Assembly: GCA_905236325.1 (NCBI GenBank) | Contig: CAJOPJ010000073.1 | Coordinates: forward strand, 1 to 6,784 | Reading direction: 5' to 3' | Length of the DNA stretch: 6,784 bases | Origin: an uncultured Selenomonadaceae bacterium | GTDB lineage: Bacteria; Bacillota; Negativicutes; Selenomonadales; Selenomonadaceae | In this document: positions 1 through 6,499 of the stretch, in pieces | How the letters are laid out: each line of letters begins with the position of its first letter | Numbering within the stretch: the stretch's first letter is position 1 | The notes under the pieces: generated by a model | Told to the model about the DNA's origin: nothing | Seen by the model: only the letters and a program-made list of their open reading frames with translations | Database searches by the model: none | Position numbers and translations under genes: made by a program

Positions 1-757
1 CACGCCGAGTTATGCTGCTTATCTTGGTGAATCAATGCGCGAAATGGGCTACAAGCCTGAAGATATTCCGCTGAAGGCAGGAATTTTTGGTGCGGAGGCG
101 TGGTCTGAAGAAATGCGTCGCGACATTGAAAAAACTTTAGGCATTAAAGCGTATGACATTTACGGCTTGACAGAAATTTCCGGTCCCGGCGTTTCATTTG
201 AATGTTCGGAACAGCACGGTATGCATATCAATGAAGATCACTTCATTGCAGAAATTATCGACCCTGACACAGGCGAAGTTTTGCCTGAAGGTTCACAGGT
301 CGAATTGGTTTTCACTTCGTTGGATAAACAAGCATTTCCACTTTTGAGATACCGCACGCGCGACATTTGCACTTTGACGCGTGAACAATGCTCCTGCGGC
401 AGAACGCACATAAGGATGGCGAAACCTAAAGGTCGCTCGGATGATATGCTGATTATTCGCGGCGTTAATGTATTCCCAAGCCAGATTGAAACTGTTCTGC
501 TTAACAACGGCTACGCGGCAAATTATCAAATTATTGTTGACCGCGTGAATAATACCGATACCTTCGACATCAATGTTGAAATGACGCCGGATATGTTTAC
601 AGATAATGTTGGCGAAATTCAGGCGCGTAAGAAAATTCTTGAGGACGGCTTAAAGTCAATGCTTGGTATTAAAGCTAAAGTTACATTGGTTGCTCCGAAA
701 ACTATCACACGCAGCGAAGGCAAGGCTGTCAGGGTTATTGACAAGAGAAAGATTTAG
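1..757 (+). CDS. paaK: Phenylacetate-CoA ligase (PaaK family), C-terminal part, 5' end outside window
   Basis: ATP-dependent ligase of the ANL adenylating superfamily that activates phenylacetate or a related aryl acid to its CoA thioester via an acyl-AMP in the cytoplasm. The frame is open from base 2 (first residues TPSYAAYLGE, a typical PaaK segment), so the Met codon at 35 is internal. About 251 codons are visible; family members are roughly 430 residues, so about 40% is missing upstream. Counting from Met at base 35: YGLTE at 43-47 (acid-binding/adenylation motif), RYRTRD at 105-110, GRSDDMLIIRG at 133-143 (hinge region), and the C-terminal SEGKAVRV whose Lys230 (bases 722-724) is the expected catalytic lysine. 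A Cys at 56 and the CSCGR at 119-123 could form a metal site (inference). The ACT-domain gene lies 113 bases downstream; in many anaerobes this pair follows indolepyruvate oxidoreductase genes (known context, not visible here). Exact substrate is uncertain. Confidence 0.93.
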   Translation, partial: TPSYAAYLGESMREMGYKPEDIPLKAGIFGAEAWSEEMRRDIEKTLGIKAYDIYGLTEISGPGVSFECSEQHGMHINEDHFIAEIIDPDTGEVLPEGSQVELVFTSLDKQAFPLLRYRTRDICTLTREQCSCGRTHIRMAKPKGRSDDMLIIRGVNVFPSQIETVLLNNGYAANYQIIVDRVNNTDTFDINVEMTPDMFTDNVGEIQARKKILEDGLKSMLGIKAKVTLVAPKTITRSEGKAVRVIDKRKI

Positions 758-784
758 CATAAAACAATTAAAAATTTTCACAGC

Positions 785-809
785 ATTTGTATCAAATTTG
801 AATACAAAT
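785..809. repeat. 8-bp inverted repeat between paaK and the ACT gene
   Basis: ATTTGTAT (785-792) and ATACAAAT (802-809) are perfect complements around a 9-base spacer that itself contains the palindrome CAAATTTG (793-800). The stem is AT-rich and followed by only four T residues (809-812), so it is a poor intrinsic terminator. It might be an operator, a weak attenuator between paaK and the ACT gene, or chance in AT-rich DNA. I found no convincing promoter in the rest of this 113-base gap, only a TATATT at 829-834 without a matching -35 element. Confidence 0.4.
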
Positions 810-870
810 TTTCTAGACAATATTTTTTTATATTGGCTTAAAAATCAAATTGAAATTGGAGGCGATTTTA

Positions 871-1296
871 ATGAGCGTTAATCAAGTTTCGGTTTTTTTG
901 GAAAATAAGCCCGGCACTTTGAATAAATTGACTGAAGTTTTGGCAAAACAAAATGTTAATATTCGCGCACTTAGTCTTGCCGATACCAGTGAATTTGGTA
1001 TTGTCAGAATGTTGGTTAATGATGTTTATGAAGCTACAAATGTACTTAAGGAAGAAAATTTTGTAGCGTCAGTCACGCCGGTTTTGGCTTTTAAAATTTC
1101 GGACGAAACAGGCAGCTTGAATAAACTTTTGCAGGCGTTCAGCGATTCAAACATCAATATTGAATATATGTACGCTTTCGCAGGAAAACAAAATGCTTAT
1201 ATGATTTTCCGAGTGAAGGATACAAAATCAGCCGAGCAAACTTTAAAATCAAAAGGTTTGCAGTCATTAACTCAGGAAGAATTGGCAGCAGTTTAA
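871..1296 (+). CDS. Tandem ACT-domain protein (predicted amino-acid-binding regulator)
   Basis: Small cytoplasmic protein of 141 residues made almost only of two ACT domains, about residues 4-68 and 70-138. Each has the beta-alpha-beta start and the ligand-loop glycine (KPGTL at 13-17; ETGSL at 79-83). ACT domains bind amino acids and similar small ligands. There is no catalytic domain attached, so a sensor or regulatory partner role is likely. The ATG at 871 is chosen because GGAGG lies at 858-862 with an 8-base spacer; an in-frame TTG at 850 lies upstream of that site. Free-standing double-ACT proteins of this type are often found beside PaaK-like ligases and indolepyruvate oxidoreductases, which suggests control by an aromatic or branched-chain amino acid (inference). 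It probably belongs to the paaK transcript and is followed at once by a terminator. The family call is firm; ligand and target are unknown. Confidence 0.9.
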   Translation: MSVNQVSVFLENKPGTLNKLTEVLAKQNVNIRALSLADTSEFGIVRMLVNDVYEATNVLKEENFVASVTPVLAFKISDETGSLNKLLQAFSDSNINIEYMYAFAGKQNAYMIFRVKDTKSAEQTLKSKGLQSLTQEELAAV

Positions 1297-1309
1297 AATA
1301 AAAAAAATT

Positions 1310-1335
1310 AACCTCCCAAGTGGAGGTTTTTTTTT
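1310..1335. terminator. Bidirectional intrinsic terminator between convergent operons
   Basis: AACCTCC (1310-1316) pairs perfectly with GGAGGTT (1322-1328) around a 5-base loop. On the plus strand it runs into nine T residues (1327-1335), ending the paaK-ACT transcript 14 bases after the ACT stop codon. Read on the minus strand the same hairpin is followed by AA and then eight U residues (complement of 1301-1308), so it also suits termination of the five-gene purF-to-nagZ transcript, whose last stop codon is at 1351. Confidence 0.88.
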
Positions 1336-1350
1336 GCTAAAATGGCGCGT

Positions 1351-2457
1351 TTAATCCTGCAAATGCAGTTTCATTCGCAAAATTCTGCGCACTGAATCAT
1401 CAATTCGCGATTCAGAAATTTCTCCGCTTTTAACTGCATTTAAAATTCCGTCGCAAGCCGATTTTTGATGTTCATAATCATGGCAAACCAAAATAATATC
1501 TGCGCCGGCTTTAACAGCCTGAACTCCAAGCGCATCGAAAGTGTTATATTTAGCCGTTGCGCCCATTTCCAAGTCATCAGTGATAATCACGCCTTGAAAA
1601 TTCAATTCATCGCGCAGAAGTTTAGTCATAATATTCGGCGAAATGCTTGCAGGATTTTCAGCGTCAAGTGCGCTGTACTTCAAATGCCCGACCATAATCA
1701 TAAATTTTGAATTGTCCTGTTCGGCAATAATTTTTTTGAAAGGCGGCAAGTCTTCAGCGTCCAAAATTTCACGACTTACTGCAATTGTTGAAATGTCACT
1801 GTGCGGATCAATTTTACTTTTGCCAATTCCAGGAAAATGTTTCAGCGTGTAGAAAAATTTTTCAGATTCATAGCCTTGAGCTGCTTGTGAAACAAATTTA
1901 GCAACAATATTTGCGTCGTTGCCAAAACTGCGAGTATCATTGCTGCCGACATCGGCAACCGGCGCAAAATTTAAATTTATTCCAAAATTGCGCAGGTTTT
2001 TAGCAATTTGTACTGCATGAATTTTTGCAAGGCTTGAATCGCCGCTTGATCCGATAATTTCTTGCGACGGCGGCGGAGGTAAAATATTTTTCATTCGCAC
2101 GACGCGTCCGCCTTCTTCATCAAGTGCAATGAACAGTGGAATTTTTGCAGATAAACTTTGCAAGTCAGCAGTAAATTTTTTAACCTGCGCGACGCTTTCC
2201 AAATTCCTGTCAAAAAAAATAATTCCGCCAACGCTGTATTCTTGCAGCATAAAATTTATATCAGCGTCAACTTCCAAGCCGTGAACGCCAATAAGCATCA
2301 TTTGACCGATTTTTTCTTCAAGCGTCATTGTTTGCAAAATTTCTTCAACTTTGTCAACTTCAGGCACAGGATTTTCTGCGCTGAGTGTTTTATCTTTGCC
2401 ACAACCGCAAATAATGACAGTCAGCAAAATTGACATTAAAAGCAAAAATTTTTTCAA
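1351..2457 (-). CDS. nagZ: Beta-N-acetylhexosaminidase, GH3 NagZ-like, predicted lipoprotein
   Basis: Glycoside hydrolase family 3 enzyme that removes terminal N-acetylglucosamine from peptidoglycan fragments. The 368-residue protein starts MKKFLLL, has a hydrophobic stretch and a lipobox ICGC with Cys19 as the lipidation site, so it should be anchored outside the cytoplasmic membrane, as in Bacillus, rather than cytosolic as in enterobacteria. Catalytic features: DEEGGR at 113-118 (sugar-binding loop), KHFPG at 206-210, the Asp217-Pro-His219 dyad that acts as acid/base in NagZ-type enzymes, and TDDLEMGA with Asp294 as the probable nucleophile. It is single-domain, without the C-terminal domain of larger GH3 enzymes. 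Start choice: TTG at 2457 has AGGTGA at 2468-2463 just upstream, while the in-frame GTG at 2466 lies inside that site and has none of its own. It is the last gene of the run, and its Shine-Dalgarno overlaps the comM stop codon, implying coupled translation. Confidence 0.92.
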   Translation of the reverse strand: MKKFLLLMSILLTVIICGCGKDKTLSAENPVPEVDKVEEILQTMTLEEKIGQMMLIGVHGLEVDADINFMLQEYSVGGIIFFDRNLESVAQVKKFTADLQSLSAKIPLFIALDEEGGRVVRMKNILPPPPSQEIIGSSGDSSLAKIHAVQIAKNLRNFGINLNFAPVADVGSNDTRSFGNDANIVAKFVSQAAQGYESEKFFYTLKHFPGIGKSKIDPHSDISTIAVSREILDAEDLPPFKKIIAEQDNSKFMIMVGHLKYSALDAENPASISPNIMTKLLRDELNFQGVIITDDLEMGATAKYNTFDALGVQAVKAGADIILVCHDYEHQKSACDGILNAVKSGEISESRIDDSVRRILRMKLHLQD

Positions 2458-2468
2458 TAAAATCACCT
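2458..2468 (-). promoter_or_regulatory. Ribosome binding site of nagZ overlapping the comM stop codon
   Basis: On the minus strand AGGTGA (2468-2463) contains the last codon (AGG) and the TGA stop of comM, then TTTTA, then the TTG start of nagZ at 2457. This decides the TTG start over the GTG at 2466 and suggests that ribosomes ending comM help to start nagZ. Confidence 0.7.
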
Positions 2469-3998
2469 GTTGTCAAAACCTAAATCATCGCGCAATTTAA
2501 CAGCTTCGGCAATATGACGCACAGAAATTATATCAGCCCCATTGTCCAAATCAGCAATAGTACGCGCAACTTTGATAATTCTGTCATAAGAACGCGCCGA
2601 AAGTTTTTTAACTTCAAAAACTTCCTTAAGCAAATCTTCAGCTTCCGGCGAAACAATGCAAAGTTCCTTAATCATCGCGTGATTCATCTGCGCATTGCAA
2701 AAAAGCCTGTACTTACTAAGCCGCTCAAGTTGAATTTTACGCGCCGCAGTAACGCGCTTTCTGACTTCGGCTGAAGTTTCGGCTTTGCGTTTTGAACTTA
2801 AATCTTCGTACTTAACTTTTGGAACGCGAATGTGAATGTCAATTCTGTCCAACAAAGGACCGGAAAGTTTGCGCGTGTAGCGTTTAATTTCCAGCGTCGA
2901 ACAGTTGCAGATATGTTCTTTATCGCCATACCAGCCGCAAGGGCAAGGATTCATTGCGCAAATCAAAATCAGGCTTGAAGGAAAAGTAATTGTGCCATTA
3001 ACGCGGCTGATTGTAATTTTTCTTTCCTCCAAAGGCTCACGCAAACTTTCAAGTGTAGCTTTTTGAAATTCCGGCAGTTCATCTAAAAATAAAACGCCGT
3101 GATGTGCAAGAGTAACTTGTCCGGGTTTTGGAATCGTACCGCCGCCGATTATCGCCGCAGTTGAGGAGTCATGATTTGGATTTTGGAAAGGTCGCTTAGT
3201 TATCAAACCGCCGCCTGCACCGATTTTTCCGGCAACGCTGTAAATTTTTGTAACTTCCAATGCCTCTTCACGCGTAAGTTCAGGCAAAATTGAACTGACG
3301 CGCTTGGCAAGCATAGTTTTACCGCTACCCGGCACACCGACCATTAAAACATTATGACCGCCGGCTGCAGCAACTTCCAATGCGCGTTTTGCCATAAATT
3401 GACCTTGAACATCTGAAAAGTCGTCCACAAGTTCAATAAAATCTTTCTCAACTTCGGCAGTTTGCGGCGTTGCAGGTTTCAATTCGCCTTCTTCCGAAAA
3501 AAAATCAACCAATTCAATCAAACTTTCCGGCGCAAAAACTTCAACGCTGTCAACCAATAGTGCTTCATTAGCATTGCCCGGCGGAACGACAATTTTTTTA
3601 AAACCTGCGTCGCGCGCTGTGATTGTTATTGGCAAAATTCCATTAACAGTACAAAGTTTGCCGTCAAGCGAAAGTTCACCGGCAAAAACAAAATCAGCAA
3701 TTTTTTCAAAATCAATTCTGCCCTGCGCCGCCAAAAGTCCTATCGCAATAGGTAAATCAAGCCCTGCACTTTCTTTTTTGATTTCGGCAGGCGCAAGATT
3801 AACTGTAATTTTTTCAGGACGCATACGCAAGCCTGAATTTTTTATTGCAGTGCGCACGCGTTCTTTTGATTCACGAACTGAACCGCTTGGTAAACCGACA
3901 ACATCAAAGCTGGGCAAACCGCCTGCGCTGTCAACTTCAACTTTAATAATCAAGCCGTCAACGCCCATTGTGCTTGCGCCAAAAGTCCTTGCATACAA
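2463..3998 (-). CDS. comM: ComM/YifB family AAA+ ATPase (Mg-chelatase-like)
   Basis: Cytoplasmic AAA+ ATPase of 511 residues, the normal family length. In Vibrio and related competent bacteria ComM is a hexameric helicase that promotes branch migration when incoming DNA recombines; the Bacillota role is less studied. Domain order: an N-terminal Lon-C-like fold (about 1-165, with ESAGLDLPIA at 76-85), a linker, the AAA+ core with Walker A GVPGSGKT at 221-228 and Walker B VLFLDE at 302-307, the family signature NPCPCG at 350-355, GPLLDRID at 380-387 (arginine 385), and a C-terminal helical domain ending in the RSYDRIIKVARTIADL region. Cys352, Cys354, Cys364 and Cys366 form a CxC-x9-CxC set that may bind zinc (inference). 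The start is a TTG at 3998 with GGAGG at 4011-4007; the only nearby ATG is out of frame. It lies 16 bases after yraN, and the yraN-comM-type grouping supports a DNA uptake or processing role. Identity is secure. Confidence 0.95.
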   Translation of the reverse strand: MYARTFGASTMGVDGLIIKVEVDSAGGLPSFDVVGLPSGSVRESKERVRTAIKNSGLRMRPEKITVNLAPAEIKKESAGLDLPIAIGLLAAQGRIDFEKIADFVFAGELSLDGKLCTVNGILPITITARDAGFKKIVVPPGNANEALLVDSVEVFAPESLIELVDFFSEEGELKPATPQTAEVEKDFIELVDDFSDVQGQFMAKRALEVAAAGGHNVLMVGVPGSGKTMLAKRVSSILPELTREEALEVTKIYSVAGKIGAGGGLITKRPFQNPNHDSSTAAIIGGGTIPKPGQVTLAHHGVLFLDELPEFQKATLESLREPLEERKITISRVNGTITFPSSLILICAMNPCPCGWYGDKEHICNCSTLEIKRYTRKLSGPLLDRIDIHIRVPKVKYEDLSSKRKAETSAEVRKRVTAARKIQLERLSKYRLFCNAQMNHAMIKELCIVSPEAEDLLKEVFEVKKLSARSYDRIIKVARTIADLDNGADIISVRHIAEAVKLRDDLGFDNR

Positions 3999-4011
3999 AA
4001 TTTATTCCTCC
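3999..4011 (-). promoter_or_regulatory. Strong Shine-Dalgarno supporting the TTG start of comM
   Basis: GGAGG (minus strand, 4011-4007) followed by an 8-base AATAAATT spacer precedes TTG at 3998. The site fills the gap after the yraN stop codon at 4017-4015. It fixes the N-terminus as MYARTFG, which matches the usual ComM N-terminus. Confidence 0.75.
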
Positions 4012-4014
4012 GTT

Positions 4015-4389
4015 TCAAAATTCAGATTGAACTTCAAAAGCATTTTCAATATGGTGCGCAGAAAAAACCTCACCAAAAGCATAAACTTCAATAACATCAA
4101 ATCTACACGCGCAGTCAAAATAGCTTTCATTTTGCAGAAAAACTCGCGCCGCCTCAATAATTTTTTTCTGCTTGCGTTTATTAACAGCCTCCATTGGCAA
4201 ACCATGATTTAAATCTTCGCGCGTTTTAACTTCAACAAAAACAATCACGCCGTCCTTTTCGGCTATGATATCAATTTCAGCAGTTTTGATTCTGTAATTG
4301 CGCGTTATGATTTTGTAGCCTTCGTCCAATAAAAATTGCGCGGCAAAATTTTCACCTGCGCGACCGAGTAATTTTGTTGCGTCCGACAT
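4015..4389 (-). CDS. YraN family (UPF0102) endonuclease-like protein
   Basis: Small 124-residue cytoplasmic protein of the YraN/UPF0102 family, which has a PD-(D/E)XK nuclease-like fold; the true substrate is not established in the literature I know. Visible family pattern: the GRAGENFAAQFLLDEGY start at 9-25, ITRNYR at 28-33, AEIDIIA at 38-43, FVEVKTR at 51-57 and CRFDVIEV at 95-102. The predicted active-site residues are Asp40, Glu53 and Lys55. The usual Gly of the GEID motif is Ala38 here, a mild variation next to an intact catalytic set. The ATG at 4389 follows the nitroreductase stop by one base and has only a weak AAGAA upstream, so re-initiation after the preceding gene is likely. The frame stays open upstream to 4473, but that would overlap the nitroreductase and add residues foreign to the family. 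It sits directly before comM, a common neighbour. Confidence 0.92.
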   Translation of the reverse strand: MSDATKLLGRAGENFAAQFLLDEGYKIITRNYRIKTAEIDIIAEKDGVIVFVEVKTREDLNHGLPMEAVNKRKQKKIIEAARVFLQNESYFDCACRFDVIEVYAFGEVFSAHHIENAFEVQSEF

Positions 4390-4390
4390 T

Positions 4391-4912
4391 TTAAATTTCT
4401 TGCACGGCTTCTGAAATATTTTTACGCTCTGTATGTCGTGGCGAAGGACTTGAATTTTCAGCAGGATAGCCAATCGGAAACAGCGCGATTAAATCATAGC
4501 CTTGCATTTCCGGAATTAAATTTTGCAATTTTGGCGCGTCGAAGTAGCCAACCCAAGTTGTGCCTAAATTTTCAGCTTGAACGGCAAGCATAATATGCGT
4601 CGCAACAATCGCACCGTCAATCTGCGCGTAATTTAAATTGTCGAAAGGTCTTATAAATGCGTCTTCATTTTTCACGCCGACAACCAAAACTAAATTGACT
4701 GCCTTGACGAAAGGAAACTTTGCGACTTCTTGAATTTTAGACAAACCATCGGCTGAGGTGACTTTCCAGATTTTGTAAGGCTGAATATTTTTAGCTGTAG
4801 GTGCCGCGATTGCTGCTGCTAAAATTCTGTCGATTTTTTCAGTTTCAACAAGCTTGTCAGTCAACTGTCTGCAGGAATATCTTTCTTTTGCCAAGTTTAA
4901 AAAATTTTGCAT
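4391..4912 (-). CDS. Nitroreductase family FMN-dependent oxidoreductase
   Basis: FMN-binding NAD(P)H-dependent reductase of the nitroreductase superfamily, 173 residues, the short class common in anaerobes. Physiological substrate cannot be told from sequence. Visible marks: RYSCRQ at 11-16 (FMN phosphate contact region), the APTAKNIQPY loop at 37-46 that packs on the flavin, ENLGTTWVG at 114-122 and PIGYP at 146-150, all in the expected order. No signal peptide or extra ferredoxin domain. The start ATG at 4912 is set by AAGGAGG ending at 4921 with an 8-base spacer; an open frame reaches back to 5026 but would overlap the end of purF. The ribosome site begins directly after the purF stop codon and the next gene (yraN) begins one base after its own stop, so it is an internal operon member. 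Family is certain, substrate unknown. Confidence 0.92.
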   Translation of the reverse strand: MQNFLNLAKERYSCRQLTDKLVETEKIDRILAAAIAAPTAKNIQPYKIWKVTSADGLSKIQEVAKFPFVKAVNLVLVVGVKNEDAFIRPFDNLNYAQIDGAIVATHIMLAVQAENLGTTWVGYFDAPKLQNLIPEMQGYDLIALFPIGYPAENSSPSPRHTERKNISEAVQEI

Positions 4913-4925
4913 TTTATTTGCCTCC

Positions 4926-6350
4926 TTAAACTTCAAATTCGCCGCGAATATCTTCATTAGGCGGCGCGATTGGATAGTTGCCGCTAAAGCAAGCGTCGCA
5001 AATTTTCCTGCCGCCGGACATTTCAATTAAACTTTCAATCGGCAGGTAACCGAGTGAATCCGCACCAATCAACTTACAAATTTCCTCAACAGTGCGATTA
5101 TGTGCAATAAGTTGTTCTTCGTTCGGAATATCAATTCCAAAGTAGCAAGGATGCCTGAACGGCGGACTTGAAACGCGCATATGAACTTCCTTTGCGCCGG
5201 CGTTTCTAAGCATTGCGACAATTTGATCTGAAGTCGTTCCGCGCACGATTGAATCATCAATCATAACAATGCGTTTGCCTTCAACAACATCACGCAGGAC
5301 ATTTAGCTTGATTTTGACGCTTTGAACGCGGCTTGACTGTTTAGGCTTAATGAAAGTTCGCCCGACGTAAGTATTTTTTGTAAAGGCAATGCCATAAGGT
5401 ATTTCGGATTCCTGCGCATAACCAATCGCCGCCATATTGCCGGACTCAGGAACGCCGACAACTAAATCAGCTTCGACAGGGTGATTTTTAGCTAAAATTT
5501 TTCCTGCAATAATTCGCGCTTGAGTAACACTCCAGCCATCAAATTTTGTATCAGGTCTGCAAAAATAAATATACTCAAAAATGCAACGCGCAGTTTTATC
5601 TTCCGGCAAGGCAAGCGACATATCAGACTCAATCGTGCCGTCAGGTAAAATTGTTACAACTTCGCCGGGACGAACATCACGCACAAATTCTGCGTCGATT
5701 GATTCAAGTGCGCAGGTTTCTGAAGTAATTATATAAGCGTTATCTAACTTTCCAATAACCAGCGGACGAAAGCCCCAAGGATCTCTTGCACCAATCAATT
5801 TGCGCGGACTTGCAATTACGCAGGAATAGCAACCTTGAATTTTTTTCAGCGCACGAACAACAGCTTCTTGAACAGTTTTTGAACGCACACGCTCACGCGC
5901 AATGTGATATGCAATAGTTTCTGAATCTGTAGTTGTTTGAAAAATTGCGCCACCCATTGCCAAATCTCTGCGAAGTTTTGGCGCATTTGTTAAATTGCCA
6001 TTGTGTGCCAACATAAATGTGCCTTTAATATAAGCCAAAACCAAAGGCTGTGCATTTTCACGCGTTGAACCGCCGGCTGTGGAATACCTTACATGCCCAA
6101 CACCAAGATTGCCTTTCAACCTTGAAATATTTTCTGCATTAAAAACTTCATTCACGCGCCCTAAATCTTTGTGCAATTTAACTTTGCCTTTTGCCGCAAA
6201 AGTATCAGTAACAGCAATCCCTGCACTTTCTTGACCACGATGTTGAAGCGCATAAAGTCCATAATAAATTGTCTGCGCAACGTCTTCGCCGCTTAAATTG
6301 TACATTCCAAAAACTCCGCAGTCTTCGCCAATATTTTTTTCAAAATCCAT
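4926..6350 (-). CDS. purF: Amidophosphoribosyltransferase (glutamine PRPP amidotransferase)
   Basis: Catalyses the first committed step of de novo purine synthesis: PRPP plus glutamine to 5-phosphoribosylamine, in the cytoplasm. The 474-residue protein has a 10-residue propeptide (MDFEKNIGED) before Cys11, the Ntn nucleophile in CGVFGMY. Also visible are HRGQESAG at 38-45, HVRYSTAG at 86-93 and HNGNLTN at 116-122 of the glutaminase domain, then the phosphoribosyltransferase domain with the PRPP loop IVMIDDSIVRGTT at 361-373. Cys256, Cys402, Cys451 and Cys454 match the four [4Fe-4S] ligands of the Bacillus subtilis enzyme, so this is the oxygen-sensitive, propeptide-processed type, not the E. 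coli type. ATG at 6350 has GGAGG at 6362-6358 with a 7-base spacer; the longer open frame to 6461 runs through the promoter. It heads the five-gene run and stands apart from other pur genes here. Identity is secure. Confidence 0.97.
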   Translation of the reverse strand: MDFEKNIGEDCGVFGMYNLSGEDVAQTIYYGLYALQHRGQESAGIAVTDTFAAKGKVKLHKDLGRVNEVFNAENISRLKGNLGVGHVRYSTAGGSTRENAQPLVLAYIKGTFMLAHNGNLTNAPKLRRDLAMGGAIFQTTTDSETIAYHIARERVRSKTVQEAVVRALKKIQGCYSCVIASPRKLIGARDPWGFRPLVIGKLDNAYIITSETCALESIDAEFVRDVRPGEVVTILPDGTIESDMSLALPEDKTARCIFEYIYFCRPDTKFDGWSVTQARIIAGKILAKNHPVEADLVVGVPESGNMAAIGYAQESEIPYGIAFTKNTYVGRTFIKPKQSSRVQSVKIKLNVLRDVVEGKRIVMIDDSIVRGTTSDQIVAMLRNAGAKEVHMRVSSPPFRHPCYFGIDIPNEEQLIAHNRTVEEICKLIGADSLGYLPIESLIEMSGGRKICDACFSGNYPIAPPNEDIRGEFEV

Positions 6351-6384
6351 TCTGCCACCTCCAAAAAAAATATTTTGTAGATTG

Positions 6385-6413
6385 ATTATATTAAAGCGCA
6401 AAATCTTTGTCAA
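6385..6413 (-). promoter_or_regulatory. Consensus sigma-A promoter of the purF-led operon
   Basis: On the minus strand TTGACA (6413-6408), a 17-base spacer and TATAAT (6390-6385) match the housekeeping consensus at every position. Transcription should start near 6378, giving a leader of only about 28 bases before purF. That leaves no room for a purine riboswitch or attenuator, so any purine control would have to act on the promoter itself. Confidence 0.85.
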
Positions 6414-6439
6414 AAATTTTACAAAAAATAAAAAAAAAC
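6414..6439. promoter_or_regulatory. A/T-tract spacer between the two divergent -35 boxes
   Basis: Twenty-six bases between the -35 boxes are almost pure A/T, with AAAATTTT and a run of nine A residues (6431-6439 region). For the tRNA promoter this lies where an UP element contacts the RNA polymerase alpha subunits; it may serve both promoters. The function is inferred from position and composition only. Confidence 0.45.
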
Positions 6440-6468
6440 TTGACAAAAATATTTTTAACAACTATAAT
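6440..6468 (+). promoter_or_regulatory. Consensus sigma-A promoter of the tRNA cluster
   Basis: TTGACA (6440-6445), a 17-base spacer and TATAAT (6463-6468) match the consensus exactly, about 32 bases before the first tRNA. The discriminator after the -10 box is C-rich (CCCCTCT, 6469-6475), a feature linked with stringent control of stable RNA promoters in E. coli; whether that holds here is inference. The start point is expected near 6475, leaving a leader of about 25 bases with a small 4-bp hairpin (GCGT 6480-6483 / ACGC 6489-6492). Confidence 0.87.
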
Positions 6469-6499
6469 CCCCTCTGTCAGCGTCAAGAACGCAAGACAC

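Noticed and set aside
238..529. Two minus-strand open frames inside paaK (238-507 and 293-529)
   Set aside because: They lie antisense to a well-conserved ligase, lack ribosome binding sites and give no recognisable protein.
850..870. TTG start for the ACT protein at 850
   Set aside because: It lies upstream of the GGAGG site at 858-862, which is well placed for the ATG at 871; the extra seven residues are not part of the ACT fold.
663..881. Plus-strand open frame crossing the paaK end and the intergenic gap
   Set aside because: Out of frame with paaK, overlaps the ribosome site and start of the ACT gene, and its translation has no family features.
3574..4212. 212-residue plus-strand open frame opposite comM and yraN
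   Set aside because: It is antisense to two conserved genes and its composition is that of a reverse-complement shadow; no ribosome site or homology was apparent.
4390..4473. Longer N-terminus for yraN starting at 4473
   Set aside because: It would overlap the nitroreductase end and add 28 residues not seen in the family; the ATG at 4389 gives the standard length.
4913..5026. Longer N-terminus for the nitroreductase starting at 5026
   Set aside because: It would overlap the purF C-terminus; AAGGAGG just before 4912 fixes the start.
6351..6461. N-terminal hydrophobic extension of purF to 6461
   Set aside because: It runs through the consensus promoter and would destroy the propeptide-Cys arrangement; the ATG at 6350 has its own GGAGG.
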